NCBI GenBank assembly: GCA_945873335.1 | Contig: CAMCCH010000002.1 | Coordinates: 1 to 42,476 of the forward strand | From: Bifidobacterium breve | GTDB lineage: Bacteria; Actinomycetota; Actinomycetes; Nanopelagicales; Nanopelagicaceae | DNA length: 42,476 nt | Reading direction: 5' to 3' | Part shown: positions 23,520-34,058 of the stretch, one piece after another | Layout of the letters: each line of letters opens with the position of its first letter | How positions within the stretch are numbered: position 1 is the first letter of the stretch | Made by a program: the position numbers and the translations under genes | Notes under the pieces: model-generated | Database searches by the model: none | What the model was told of the DNA's origin: nothing | What the model saw: the letters and a program-made list of their open reading frames with translations, nothing else

Positions 23520-26500
23520 ATGCGCGGCATACTCGCACACCTTGCCCAATCTCAATATGTGAATAATCAACTCAATGAGAATGCAACGATTGTTGCGCCA
23601 TCACCCATCTATCCATTCCTTGTCGCCCTTCGTGCAAAGAATGCACCGGTACTACTTGTTACTAGCTCGAGTCGAAGTGCAGAAGATTTAGCAAGTGAGT
23701 TGCGCGATCTTCATTCAAATGTCTTGGAATTTCCAGCATGGGAAACTCTGCCTCACGAAAAATTGAGTCCTCGTAGTGACACAGTTGCGCAACGTGCTCG
23801 CACTCTTTATGCACTAGCAAATGCCACAAAGATGAGCGTGCATCCCATCGTTATTACACCTGTGCGAGGAATGATTCATCGCATTATCAAAGATCTAACT
23901 GATCGTGAATTAGTATCGCTAGAAATTGGGCAAGAGAGATCTCTTGAAGAATTAGTGAGACATTTATCCGATCTCTCATATTCGCGAACAGATTTAGTTG
24001 AACGCCGTGGTGAGTTTGCTGTGCGGGGTGGAATTGTTGATCTCTTCTTGCCCCTAAGTAATCATCCAATTCGTATCGACTTCTTTGGTGACGAGATTGA
24101 AGATATTAGTTATTTTGAAGTTGCAGACCAGCGAACCTTTAAGGCTGTTGTTGGGCCAGTTGAGATATTTCCTTGCCGCGAACTTTTACTCACAGATTCA
24201 ATAAAGAAGCGTGCAAAAGATATTGCTGAAAAGTACCCAGCAGCTCAAGAGCTATTAGTAAAAATTAGTGAAGGCATGACTCCTGAAGGTATGGAATCAC
24301 TTATCCCGCTATTAGTGGATGAGACTTCTTCGCTCCTTGAAAAAATGCCAAAAGGTACTCAAGTCATCTATATTGATTTTGAAAGAATAAAATCACGAGC
24401 AGCCGACCTCATCGCTACAAATGATGAATTCCTCGCAGCCTCTTGGTCTAATGCCTCTTATGGCGGCAATGTTCCAATTCATGATGGGGCACAAACATAT
24501 ATGTCCTGGGAAGACCTTGCTGAAAATGTTGCACGAACTGGTTTTGAGATTCAAAGTTTGAACCCATTTGGAAATGATTTAGATGCGCACACAACCTTTC
24601 TTGATTGCACACCGATAGATCCACTACGAGGAGATATTGAGCGCGCCATTGCCGAATTATCTGGCGCACTTGAGGCAGGAAATTGTGTTGTATTTGCAAC
24701 GCATGGACACGGAATGGTCGAGCGATATGCAGGAATATTTAGAGGGGCTGATTTACCTGTCTATATTGTTGAAAAACTAGATGCCATTCCAACGCGCGGT
24801 TCAATTCATCTAACTACAACATCCCTCACACATGGTTTTGCAATGAGTGGTGAAAATCTTTTCATCATGACCGAGCGCGATCTAACAGGAAGTAAGGGCA
24901 GTATCAAAGATGGAGAAAGACTTCCATCGAAGCGGAAGCAGAGCATTGATCCACTAGAACTCAAAGCAGGTGATTTTATTGTTCACGAACAGCATGGAAT
25001 TGGTAGATATATTGAATTACTCGAGAGAACAGTTGCAGGAATCACGCGCGAATATTTAGTCATTGAGTACGCATCTGCAAAGCGTGGACAACCGGGGGAT
25101 CGAATATTTGTTCCCACAGATTCACTAGAGCAGGTAAGTAAATATGTGGGCGGTGAATCGCCAACAGTGCACCGCATCGGCAGCGGTGAATGGCAAAAAG
25201 CAAAGGGCCGAGCTCGCAAAGCTGTAAGGCAAATAGCCGGCGAACTCATCAGACTGTATGCAGCGCGCACAAGTTCACCAGGATTTGCATTCTCACCTGA
25301 TACGCCGTGGCAGCGCGAACTCGAAGATTCGTTTTCTTACATTGAAACTCCAGATCAGCTCTCATCTATCAACGATGTCAAGGCAGATATGGAGCGTCCA
25401 TATCCAATGGATCGAATCATTTGCGGCGATGTTGGCTATGGAAAAACTGAGATCGCTATTCGCGCGGCATTCAAAGCGGTACAAGATGGCAAGCAAGTAG
25501 CGGTATTAGTTCCAACAACGCTTCTTGTTCAACAACATTCCAAGACTTTTGCAGAGCGCTATGCAGGCTTTCCGATAAGAGTGGGTGGCTTATCTCGCTT
25601 CAATTCTGCAAAAGAGAGCAAGGAGATATTGAATGAACTTGAGAAAGGGGGAATCGATGTTGTGGTTGGTACTCACCGAATCCTCTCTGCCGATGTCATC
25701 TTCAAAGATCTAGGACTTGTCATTGTCGATGAAGAACAGCGCTTTGGTGTTGAGCAGAAAGAATCACTCAAGAAATTGCGTACAAGTGTCGATGTATTAG
25801 CTATGTCGGCCACACCGATTCCTCGAACACTAGAGATGGCGATTACAGGAATTCGAGAGATGTCCACGATTACAACGCCACCGGAGGAGCGCCATCCAAT
25901 CCTTACCTATGTTGGCCCAGCTGATGATGCACAAATAACTGCTGCTATTCACCGCGAACTTTTGCGCGATGGTCAAATTTTCTATATTCATAACCGAGTC
26001 GAATCTATTGATCGAAGAGCATCGCAAATTCAAGAGTTGGTACCCGAGGCCCGAATCAGAGTTGCACATGGTCAGATGAGTGAAGGCGCACTTGAAGATG
26101 TCATCCTTGCATTCTGGAATCGTGACTTTGACGTCTTGGTCTGCACAACAATTGTGGAAAGTGGATTAGATATTGCTAATGCAAATACTTTGATTGTTGA
26201 ACGCGCTGATAATTTTGGGCTTTCCCAACTACATCAATTACGCGGTCGAGTAGGCCGTGGTCGCGAACGCGCGTATGCATATTTCTTATACCCAGCAGAT
26301 CAACCATTATCTGAAGTTGCACACGAGCGACTTACAACAATTGCTGCAAATACGGACTTAGGTTCAGGAATGCGCGTTGCCCTCAAAGACTTAGAGATCC
26401 GAGGCGCTGGAAACTTATTAGGTGGCGAACAATCAGGACACATTGCAGATGTTGGTTTTGATCTTTATATGCGCATGGTTGGAGAAGCGGTACAAGATTA

Positions 26501-27020
26501 TAAAACTGGAATTATTGAAACAGAAGAAGTTCATCATGAATGCAAAGTTGAACTCCCAATCAATGCCCATCTCTCGAGTGATTATGTACCTGGTGAACGT
26601 TTGCGCCTTGATCTCTATCGCCGATTAGCAGATGTTCGAAATACTAATGATGTTGAAGCGATTCGTGCCGAATTAGTTGATCGATTTGGTGAATTACCAA
26701 CAGAGGCACAAGCACTTCTAGGAGTTGCATCACTTCGAGCACTTGCTAAATCTGTTGGATTGCGAGAAGTAGTTGCTGCTGGAAAATTCTTACGTTTATC
26801 ACCCATCACCCTTGCCGAATCTCGTCAGTTGCGAATGTCACGGATGTATCCCGGTTCACTCTATAAATCGGCCATGAATACGGCGATGATTGCCTTTCCT
26901 GTGAGTAAATCTTGGACTCCGTCACAAAGTGGTCTGGAGATGGTGGATACTTCTCTTCTGGCCTGGGTAATCGAGGCCGTTGACCAACTGACCGCCACTT
27001 CGAAAGCGAGCACCACGTGA
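23520..27020 (+). CDS. mfd: Transcription-repair coupling factor Mfd
   Basis: About 1166 residues. Mfd removes RNA polymerase stalled at lesions and recruits UvrA. Order of domains: UvrB-like N-terminal module (LEFPAWETLPHEKLSPRSD; GEFAVRGGIVDLFLP), CarD-like polymerase-interaction domain (AGDFIVHEQHGIGRY), RecG-like motor with Walker A GDVGYGKTE, DEEQ box (VIVDEEQRFG), SATPIPRTLEMA and the QLRGRVGRGRERAYAYF motif VI, then the C-terminal TRCF domain. I choose ATG 23520 because GGAG lies 8 nt upstream; ATG 23514 and an upstream TTG-type start at 23445 are alternatives. It overlaps the next GTG by 4 nt. Confidence 0.95.
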   Translation: MRGILAHLAQSQYVNNQLNENATIVAPSPIYPFLVALRAKNAPVLLVTSSSRSAEDLASELRDLHSNVLEFPAWETLPHEKLSPRSDTVAQRARTLYALANATKMSVHPIVITPVRGMIHRIIKDLTDRELVSLEIGQERSLEELVRHLSDLSYSRTDLVERRGEFAVRGGIVDLFLPLSNHPIRIDFFGDEIEDISYFEVADQRTFKAVVGPVEIFPCRELLLTDSIKKRAKDIAEKYPAAQELLVKISEGMTPEGMESLIPLLVDETSSLLEKMPKGTQVIYIDFERIKSRAADLIATNDEFLAASWSNASYGGNVPIHDGAQTYMSWEDLAENVARTGFEIQSLNPFGNDLDAHTTFLDCTPIDPLRGDIERAIAELSGALEAGNCVVFATHGHGMVERYAGIFRGADLPVYIVEKLDAIPTRGSIHLTTTSLTHGFAMSGENLFIMTERDLTGSKGSIKDGERLPSKRKQSIDPLELKAGDFIVHEQHGIGRYIELLERTVAGITREYLVIEYASAKRGQPGDRIFVPTDSLEQVSKYVGGESPTVHRIGSGEWQKAKGRARKAVRQIAGELIRLYAARTSSPGFAFSPDTPWQRELEDSFSYIETPDQLSSINDVKADMERPYPMDRIICGDVGYGKTEIAIRAAFKAVQDGKQVAVLVPTTLLVQQHSKTFAERYAGFPIRVGGLSRFNSAKESKEILNELEKGGIDVVVGTHRILSADVIFKDLGLVIVDEEQRFGVEQKESLKKLRTSVDVLAMSATPIPRTLEMAITGIREMSTITTPPEERHPILTYVGPADDAQITAAIHRELLRDGQIFYIHNRVESIDRRASQIQELVPEARIRVAHGQMSEGALEDVILAFWNRDFDVLVCTTIVESGLDIANANTLIVERADNFGLSQLHQLRGRVGRGRERAYAYFLYPADQPLSEVAHERLTTIAANTDLGSGMRVALKDLEIRGAGNLLGGEQSGHIADVGFDLYMRMVGEAVQDYKTGIIETEEVHHECKVELPINAHLSSDYVPGERLRLDLYRRLADVRNTNDVEAIRAELVDRFGELPTEAQALLGVASLRALAKSVGLREVVAAGKFLRLSPITLAESRQLRMSRMYPGSLYKSAMNTAMIAFPVSKSWTPSQSGLEMVDTSLLAWVIEAVDQLTATSKASTT

Positions 27021-27622
27021 AAAAGTTCCTTGCCATTAGCGCAATTGCATCAGCACTCTTACTTAGCGGATGTTCACAAGTTGGCGCAGCAGCAACAATT
27101 GGCGAAACAAAGATTACTCAAGAAGTAGTTCAAGGAAGCATTGACTCAATTCTTGCAGAGCGCGCAAAGATTGATATTTCGCAGATGGAACTTCAAACTG
27201 GCGCAGATCTCAATCTTTCACAATTGCGTTTCCAAGTACTCACTGTTCTTATCCGCGAAGTTGGAAAAGATTTCAAAGTTGAAGCATCAAAGGCTGAAAT
27301 CGATACACGTCGCGACGGAATCCTTGAACAAGTTGGTGGAGAAGCTGGACTACCTAAAGCACTCGTTGGCGCAGGAATTGCCCCAGCAAATCTAGATCTC
27401 TATCTTGAAGCAGTGATAGTTTCTGGAAAAATCAGCGATGCAATTGTCGCTTCAGGAGTTACTGAAGATTTACTCGGTGGCGAAATCACACGCTTAGTTG
27501 CAGCAAAGGCAGCCCAACTCAAAGTTGAAGTAAACCCACGCTACGGTAAATGGGATCCAATCAGTGCCGATGTAGTCCCTGTTGATTCTGCCGGCGATGC
27601 CGTCACGTCAAATACTCCATAA
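27017..27622 (+). CDS. SurA-N-like lipoprotein
   Basis: 201 residues. A lipoprotein signal peptide (MKKFLAISAIASALLLSGC) has the lipobox LLSGC with Cys19 as acylation site. After it, VGAAATIGETKITQEVVQGS resembles the start of SurA/trigger-factor-like chaperone domains. The rest is helical, and no parvulin PPIase domain is present, so it would be a chaperone-like rather than an isomerase protein. GTG start overlapping mfd. The same kind of gene sits between mfd and mazG in other actinobacteria such as streptomycetes (from memory). Its client is unknown. Confidence 0.72.
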   Translation: MKKFLAISAIASALLLSGCSQVGAAATIGETKITQEVVQGSIDSILAERAKIDISQMELQTGADLNLSQLRFQVLTVLIREVGKDFKVEASKAEIDTRRDGILEQVGGEAGLPKALVGAGIAPANLDLYLEAVIVSGKISDAIVASGVTEDLLGGEITRLVAAKAAQLKVEVNPRYGKWDPISADVVPVDSAGDAVTSNTP

Positions 27623-27632
27623 GTAAAAAAGT

Positions 27633-28286
27633 ATGAGCACTTCCTATCTTCAGCGTCTCGTTGAAGTGATGGATACCTTGCGCTCTCCTGGCGGTTGTCC
27701 GTGGGATGGCGAACAGACGCATGAATCACTCGTGAAATATTTACTTGAAGAGTCTTACGAATTTGTTGATTCACTTGAAAATGGTGACCGTGCAGGAATG
27801 CGCGAAGAACTCGGCGATATCTTGCTTCAGGTCTATTTCCACGCCCGCATTGCTCAAGATAGCGTTGATGATCCATTTACCATCGAAGATGTTGCGCAAT
27901 CAATAACTGAAAAACTCATTCGCCGCCACCCACATGTGTTTGGTGATGCGAAAGTTTCTGGTTCGGGCGAAGTCCTAGAAAATTGGGAGAAAATTAAGGC
28001 TGCCGAAAAGGGGCGAACTTCTGCACTCGATGGAATTGCAATGGCGCAGCCAGCACTGCCACTTGTTGAAAAATTGCTCTATCGCGCAGAGAAAAATGAT
28101 CTAGAAATTTCACTTCCAACTGCGCCACATCTCGAAGGCAGCGCCACAGAAGATTCTGTAGGAAAAGCTCTTCTAGAAGTAATTGCCTGGGCTAATCGCA
28201 ATGGAATTGATGCAGAACGCGCACTTCGCAGCCAAGCCCATCAAATAATTGCACGTATAAAAGAGGCTGAAGGCAAGGCCACATAA
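27633..28286 (+). CDS. mazG: MazG nucleotide pyrophosphohydrolase
   Basis: 217 residues, all-alpha NTP-PPase that hydrolyses noncanonical or excess NTPs to NMPs. It shows CPWDGEQTHESLVKYLLEE, EESYEFVDSLENG and REELGDILLQVYFHA, the ExxE...ExxD magnesium site of the N-terminal MazG domain. A more divergent second half follows (LLEVIAWANRNGIDAERALR resembles a second MazG helix pair), shorter than the tandem E. coli enzyme. It precedes eno, as in mycobacteria. Confidence 0.9.
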   Translation: MSTSYLQRLVEVMDTLRSPGGCPWDGEQTHESLVKYLLEESYEFVDSLENGDRAGMREELGDILLQVYFHARIAQDSVDDPFTIEDVAQSITEKLIRRHPHVFGDAKVSGSGEVLENWEKIKAAEKGRTSALDGIAMAQPALPLVEKLLYRAEKNDLEISLPTAPHLEGSATEDSVGKALLEVIAWANRNGIDAERALRSQAHQIIARIKEAEGKAT

Positions 28287-28351
28287 GCACGGTAGACTTG
28301 CCTCACTCAGCCGTTTCAACGCAGACACGATTGCAGAGACAAATTAGATAA

Positions 28352-29651
<1,300 letters not shown>

Positions 29652-29657
29652 TACACA

Positions 29658-30071
29658 ATGGCCAGACGCCGCGGCAAACTAAATTTCACACCACGTCGCC
29701 GCGGTTCTGGTCGCACCCTTGCACTCTCTGCAATCTTCTTTGTTTTAGCACTCACTATTGCGCCACCAATTCAGCATTACTTTACACAACGCGCACAAAT
29801 CAACTCACTGCGCGCACAAGTAAGTTCAGATACGAAGGCACTACAAGAGGCACAAAAAGAATTGCAACTCTGGCGCGATCCTGAATATATAAAGTCACAA
29901 GCACGCGAACGCCTGCATTTTGTATTGCCAGGGGAGCGTCAATACATAGTCACTGATTCGACATCGCGAAGCGCCCAAGAGCAAAGCACTCTTGTCGCCG
30001 ACAATGTTCCTGATAATCAACCGTGGTACACACGCCTTATTGCATCAATCACTGAAACCGGTAGCAAGTGA
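29658..30071 (+). CDS. ftsB: Septum formation initiator FtsB/DivIC-like
   Basis: 137 residues, bitopic divisome protein. A basic N-terminal cytoplasmic tail (MARRRGKLNFTPRRRGSGR) is followed by one membrane helix (about 21-40), then an extracytoplasmic coiled coil (about 45-75, with QINSLRAQVSSDTKALQEAQ), the conserved LWRDPEYIKSQARERLHFV segment and a PGE turn. FtsB joins FtsQ and FtsL to activate septal peptidoglycan synthesis. eno-ftsB adjacency is widespread in bacteria. I reject an upstream in-frame extension that would lie entirely inside eno. It overlaps DUF501 by 4 nt (GTGA). Confidence 0.9.
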   Translation: MARRRGKLNFTPRRRGSGRTLALSAIFFVLALTIAPPIQHYFTQRAQINSLRAQVSSDTKALQEAQKELQLWRDPEYIKSQARERLHFVLPGERQYIVTDSTSRSAQEQSTLVADNVPDNQPWYTRLIASITETGSK

Positions 30072-30556
30072 ACCCTGTTCCACAAGAAGATTTAGATTGC
30101 ATTGAAAGACAATTAGGTCGCACGCCTCGTAATGTTCACGGGATTGCATACCGTTGTCCTTGCGGAAAACCTGCAGTTGTTGAAACAAATCCCCGGCTAG
30201 CCGATGGCACACCATTTCCAACTTTTTACTATGCCACATGCCCAAAGCTCACCGGTGCTATTTCAACACTAGAAACAACAGGAATGATGGGCGAAATGAA
30301 TGCGCGCCTTGCAATAGATCCAGAATTATCTGGGGCATATAGCGCAGCCCACGAAGATTATTTAGCTGCTCGCGCCGTACTCAAAGTAGATGTTCCTGAG
30401 ATTGAAGGCATCACCGCGGGTGGAATGCCAGATCGCGTCAAATGTTTGCACTCACTCGTTGCGCATTCACTCTCTGCTGGCCCTGATGTAAACCCATTAG
30501 GTGATGAAGCATTAGCAGCGCTGCCACAATGGTGGAAGAACGAACCATGCGAGTAG
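30068..30556 (+). CDS. DUF501 protein
   Basis: 162 residues, DUF501 family, of unknown function and almost confined to actinobacteria, always near eno-ftsB and ppx (Rv1025 in M. tuberculosis, from memory). Visible features: IERQLGRTPRNVHGIAYRCP, CGKPAVVETNPRLADGTPFP, TFYYATCP and the C-terminal VKCLHSLVAHSLSAGPDVNP. The CPCG and later Cys/His residues could form a metal site. No membrane segment. GTG start overlaps ftsB, and its end overlaps the ppx start by 10 nt. Confidence 0.9.
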   Translation: MNPVPQEDLDCIERQLGRTPRNVHGIAYRCPCGKPAVVETNPRLADGTPFPTFYYATCPKLTGAISTLETTGMMGEMNARLAIDPELSGAYSAAHEDYLAARAVLKVDVPEIEGITAGGMPDRVKCLHSLVAHSLSAGPDVNPLGDEALAALPQWWKNEPCE

Positions 30557-31452
30557 CAGCAATTGATTGCGGAACTAATTCAATTCGTTTATTGATTGCA
30601 GATATAGAAGGAAATAGTTTTCGAGAAGTTCTTCGCACAATGGAGATTGTCCGACTTGGTCAAGGCGTAGATAAAACTGGTGAATTTCACCCTGATGCAA
30701 TCGCACGAACACTTGCAGCTGTTGATTTATTTGCAGCAGAGATTGCTCGCAAAGGTGTTCAAAAGATTCGCTTCTGTGCAACCAGTGCCACACGCGATGC
30801 AACTAATCGTCACCTTTTCATTGATGGAGTCAAAGAGCGACTAGGTATTGAACCAGAAGTTATTTCAGGTGAAGAAGAAGCAGCACTTTCATTTGCTGGC
30901 GCAATTCAAGATCTGCCACAAGAAGATGGACCCTTTCTTGTAATAGATATAGGTGGGGGATCTACTGAGTTTGTATACGGACAATCAAGTGTTGAATTCG
31001 CAAAGAGTGTAAATATCGGTTGCGTGCGAATGTCCGAGCGCCATTTCACCCAAGATCCAGCAGGTGCCCAAGAGATAGAAGCTGCACGCAGTGATATCCA
31101 AGAAGCAATCAAGATTGCGGCCTCCATTGTTCCAATAACAAAAGCAAAAACACTTATTGCTGTTGCAGGAACTGCCACGACAGTTGCAGCTGCTGCCCTC
31201 GACCTTAGCGAATATGACCGTCACTCAATTCATTTATCGCGCATCAGTGCAGAAAAGACCCATATTGCTTCACAACGTTTTCTCTCGATGAACCGTGAAG
31301 AACGATTAGCGCTTGGTTATATGCACCCAGGCCGAGTCGATGTTATTGCTGCAGGATCTCTAGTTCTCTCTGAAATTATGAAAGCAACAGGTGCTAAAGA
31401 ATTCGTTGCCTGTGAGTCAGACATCCTCGATGGAATGGCTTGGTCTATTTAG
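30547..31452 (+). CDS. ppx: Ppx/GppA exopolyphosphatase
   Basis: 301 residues of the ASKHA fold. Motifs: N-terminal RVAAIDCGTNSIRLLIADI (phosphate 1), RFCATSATRDATN, VISGEEEAALSFAGA and FLVIDIGGGSTEFVYG (phosphate 2). It is the single-domain actinobacterial form, lacking the C-terminal HD region of E. coli Ppx. Members degrade polyphosphate or pppGpp; some short actinobacterial homologs prefer short-chain polyP. I place the start at ATG 30547 (MRVAAID); an ATG at 30529 would add six residues. It overlaps the convergent hydrolase by 4 nt. Confidence 0.92.
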   Translation: MRVAAIDCGTNSIRLLIADIEGNSFREVLRTMEIVRLGQGVDKTGEFHPDAIARTLAAVDLFAAEIARKGVQKIRFCATSATRDATNRHLFIDGVKERLGIEPEVISGEEEAALSFAGAIQDLPQEDGPFLVIDIGGGSTEFVYGQSSVEFAKSVNIGCVRMSERHFTQDPAGAQEIEAARSDIQEAIKIAASIVPITKAKTLIAVAGTATTVAAAALDLSEYDRHSIHLSRISAEKTHIASQRFLSMNREERLALGYMHPGRVDVIAAGSLVLSEIMKATGAKEFVACESDILDGMAWSI

Positions 31453-32231
31453 TTCTTATCCCAAAACTTTACAAGTACATCAGTAAGCAATTCAGGAGTA
31501 TCTTCATTTGGACAATGTCCAGCTCCAGGGATTACATCTAATTGCGCTTCTAAATCTTTAGCCATTTGATCTTGTAGTGGTAATGGCCACGCGTCATCAT
31601 TTTCGCCATATACAACATGAGAAGGAATTCCTGTTGCATGAACTTCTTTCACAATTGAAGGTTCATCAATTAGATGCCTACGATGAGTTGCGACCGAGCG
31701 AGCGTCACTCATAGCCCACCGCTTCTTCTTCATTTCGTACGTTGGTTTTCCAAAGTCCATTGCAGCCATGTGGTCATCCCATATCTTTTCCATAGGAACA
31801 CTCATCAGTGTTTCATGGCTAAGGAAATCTTCTCTAAAACCAATTGCAGCAGGACCACTACACATCAGTGTTAGTGACTTCCAATAGTTTGGAGCCATCA
31901 ATACTGCACGCTGTGAAACTAATCCACCGAATGAGTGACCGAGTAAATGAGGATTCTTCATTCCAAGTAATTGAGCAAGATCAATGGCATCGCGAGCAAG
32001 TGATTTGATTGTGTATGCATCTTCGCGCTTGCTATGTGGAGACTCATGTTGTCCGCGGTTATCAAGCGTCAATACTCGATAACCATGTTCTGCAATCATC
32101 GGACCACATTCAGAGAAGTCTTCTTTGCTCCCAGTGAAACCGTGTACCAATACAACATCACCACGATGAACCTTAGGTTCAAATACAACAGTTGCAATTG
32201 GTTCGCCTTGGACATCAATGAGTTTGGTCAT
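31449..32231 (-). CDS. Alpha/beta-fold hydrolase
   Basis: 260 residues. Nucleophile elbow GHSFGG in HLLGHSFGGLVSQRAVL (Ser near residue 99), oxyanion motif VLVHGFTGSKEDF, Asp-bearing strand VYGENDDAWPLPLQ and catalytic His in VIPGAGHCPNEDTPEL. The cap region is short. This general family includes esterases, lactonases and C-C hydrolases, so the substrate cannot be named. The ATG at 32231 has no Shine-Dalgarno but TAAAGT exactly 6 nt upstream. It is convergent with ppx and divergent from tRNA-Leu. Confidence 0.88.
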   Translation of the reverse strand: MTKLIDVQGEPIATVVFEPKVHRGDVVLVHGFTGSKEDFSECGPMIAEHGYRVLTLDNRGQHESPHSKREDAYTIKSLARDAIDLAQLLGMKNPHLLGHSFGGLVSQRAVLMAPNYWKSLTLMCSGPAAIGFREDFLSHETLMSVPMEKIWDDHMAAMDFGKPTYEMKKKRWAMSDARSVATHRRHLIDEPSIVKEVHATGIPSHVVYGENDDAWPLPLQDQMAKDLEAQLDVIPGAGHCPNEDTPELLTDVLVKFWDKN

Positions 32232-32237
32232 GAGGTG

Positions 32238-32243
32238 ACTTTA
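32238..32243 (-). promoter_or_regulatory. -10 element of the hydrolase gene (leaderless)
   Basis: Minus-strand TAAAGT with a 6-nt gap (CACCTC) to the ATG at 32231. Confidence 0.5.
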
Positions 32244-32321
32244 TTAGTAATTGCCTTTTTCTCCGCAATTTGAGTTGGTAAATAGAGCATTTAGCGCCTA
32301 GTAGACTCTGTTTTTCACGTG

Positions 32322-32394
32322 GCCCCGATAGCCCAATGGCAGAGGCAGAGGACTTAAAATCCTCCCAGTGTGGGTTCGACCCCCACTCGGGGCA
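32322..32394 (+). tRNA. tRNA-Leu (TAA anticodon), class I short variable loop
   Basis: A 73-nt cloverleaf: acceptor GCCCCGA/TCGGGGC, D stem GCCC/AGGC (three pairs plus one mismatch), anticodon stem GAGGA/TCCTC with loop CTTAAAA (anticodon TAA, reading UUA), variable loop CCAGT only 5 nt, T arm GTGGG/CCCAC with TTCGACC, discriminator A73 as expected for leucine. Ordinary bacterial tRNA-Leu has a long variable arm; this one does not. The CCA end is not encoded. A TAGACT hexamer at 32302-32307 is the likely -10. Confidence 0.85.
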
Positions 32395-32424
32395 CATATA
32401 TTTTCAAAGTAGACTGAATCAATA

Positions 32425-33975
32425 ATGAGCGAAAAATACGATGTCGCAGTAATCGGTGGCGGCCATAACGGGCTTGTAGCTGCATGCTATTTAGCAATGG
32501 CAAAGAAGAAAGTAATTATTCTTGAGGCCAATACTGAACTTGGTGGTGCAACAGCAAGTATTCAAGCCTTTGAAGGCATGGATGTGCGCATCTCTCGATA
32601 CTCATATTTAGTCTCACTCCTACCTGATCAAATACTTGAAGATCTTTCCATAGATTTCGAAACGATAAGCCGTAAAGTTTCATCATTTACACCCGCTAAA
32701 CGCAACGGTCTCGATGTTGGGCTCATGGTCAATCGCCAATTGGATACAGAAACCAAGGATTCATTTGTCGCACTTACGGGAAAAGCTGCTGAGTACAAGG
32801 CTTGGGATAGTTTTTATTCGCAGCTTTACGAACTTGCCCAAGTGATGGCACCAACAATGCTCAAGCCATTATTGACTAAGGCGCAGATGAAGAAGATTGC
32901 AGTAGATAAGGGTTTATCTCATATTTGGGATGCAATTATGGAAAGACCTTTGAGTGAAGTAATTGAGAGCACTTTTGCAGATGATTTAGTACAAGGTGTT
33001 GTCCTGACCGATGGACTTATTGGAACGTTTACTCCATCAAATCACATGATGGCAAATGTTTGCTTTTTGTATCACTTGATTGGAAATGGAACGGGTGAGT
33101 GGAAAGTTCCCGTTGGTGGAATGGGGGCTTTCGTAAAGAAACTTACTGCGCGCGCTACCGAATTAGGTGTCGAGATTAGAACTGATTCTAAAGTTGTAAA
33201 AATTGGCGACGATACAGCTGGAAAGACTATTCATATTGAAAGCGGAGAGGTTTTCCATTCGGAATTCATTGCTGCAAATTGTGCGCCACAAGTACTTGCA
33301 AAGATTCTTGGAACTACTGCGCCAAAGTATGTAAAAGGCTCGCAGCTAAAAGTAAATATGCTTCTCAAGAAATTACCAAGACTCAAGAGTGGGGCAGATC
33401 CTGTTTCGGCCTTTGCGGGAACCTTCCATATTGATGAGAGTTACGCACAATGTGAGACTGCATATCAGGAAGCTGCAGCAGGCAAGATTCCAACTGTTAT
33501 TCCAGCGGAAATGTATTGCCACACACTTACTGATCCGAGCATTCTTGGTCAATCCCTTAGAGAGCAGGGGTATCAAACGCTGACACTCTTTGCACTCCAT
33601 ACTCCTGCGGATTTATTTGAAAAAGATAACGAAGGCGTTAAGGCAGAGATGCTGCGTCGTATATTCAAACAGCTCAACGAATACTTAGTTGATCCCATTG
33701 AGCAATGCTTAGCGTTTGATGAGAATGGCAAACTTTGCGTGGAAGTTAAATCTCCTCAAGACTTAGAGAAAGATGTGGCGCTTCCCGGTGGCAATATTTT
33801 CCATACTGACCTGCACTTTCCCTTCAGCGATGATGCGCAAATCACTTCCACTAACCGTTGGGGAGTCGAGACGGGCGATGCAAAGATCTTTATCTGTGGA
33901 GCAGGCGCGCTCCGGGGCGGTGGCGTCAGCGGCATAGGTGGGCACAACGCTGCAATGGCCATTCTGGGCCGCTAG
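32425..33975 (+). CDS. FAD-dependent phytoene-desaturase-like oxidoreductase
   Basis: 516 residues. N-terminal Rossmann dinucleotide site YDVAVIGGGHNGLVAACYLA followed by VIILEANTELGGATAS, the pattern of the phytoene desaturase/PYROXD2 branch of amine-oxidase-like flavoproteins. The C terminus has the FAD-closing segment KIFICGAGALRGGGVSGIGG. The middle carries a substrate domain. It is not next to other carotenoid genes and is more like the PYROXD2 branch than CrtI, so carotenoid activity is not claimed. ATG at 32425, with TAGACT at 32410-32415 as possible -10 and a very short leader. Confidence 0.82.
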   Translation: MSEKYDVAVIGGGHNGLVAACYLAMAKKKVIILEANTELGGATASIQAFEGMDVRISRYSYLVSLLPDQILEDLSIDFETISRKVSSFTPAKRNGLDVGLMVNRQLDTETKDSFVALTGKAAEYKAWDSFYSQLYELAQVMAPTMLKPLLTKAQMKKIAVDKGLSHIWDAIMERPLSEVIESTFADDLVQGVVLTDGLIGTFTPSNHMMANVCFLYHLIGNGTGEWKVPVGGMGAFVKKLTARATELGVEIRTDSKVVKIGDDTAGKTIHIESGEVFHSEFIAANCAPQVLAKILGTTAPKYVKGSQLKVNMLLKKLPRLKSGADPVSAFAGTFHIDESYAQCETAYQEAAAGKIPTVIPAEMYCHTLTDPSILGQSLREQGYQTLTLFALHTPADLFEKDNEGVKAEMLRRIFKQLNEYLVDPIEQCLAFDENGKLCVEVKSPQDLEKDVALPGGNIFHTDLHFPFSDDAQITSTNRWGVETGDAKIFICGAGALRGGGVSGIGGHNAAMAILGR

Positions 33976-34022
33976 GGCGTGCGCGGGAAGATTTCGAGCC
34001 CTATTATTGTTCTCACCAACAA

Positions 34023-34039
34023 CGCTAGAAGTGCTAGCG
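34023..34039. repeat. Perfect hairpin in the leader of the BI-1 gene
   Basis: CGCTAG-AAGTG-CTAGCG, a perfect 6-bp stem with a 5-nt loop, 19 nt before the ATG at 34059. A TATTAT box lies at about 34002-34007, so the hairpin could be in the 5' UTR or serve as an operator. Confidence 0.5.
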
Positions 34040-34058
34040 GAGGTATAAAAGGAGAGAA

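Noticed and set aside
32425..33975. Carotenoid phytoene desaturase (CrtI)
   Set aside because: It shares the FAD fold and end motif but sits in no carotenoid cluster and looks closer to the PYROXD2 branch; a specific function is not supported.
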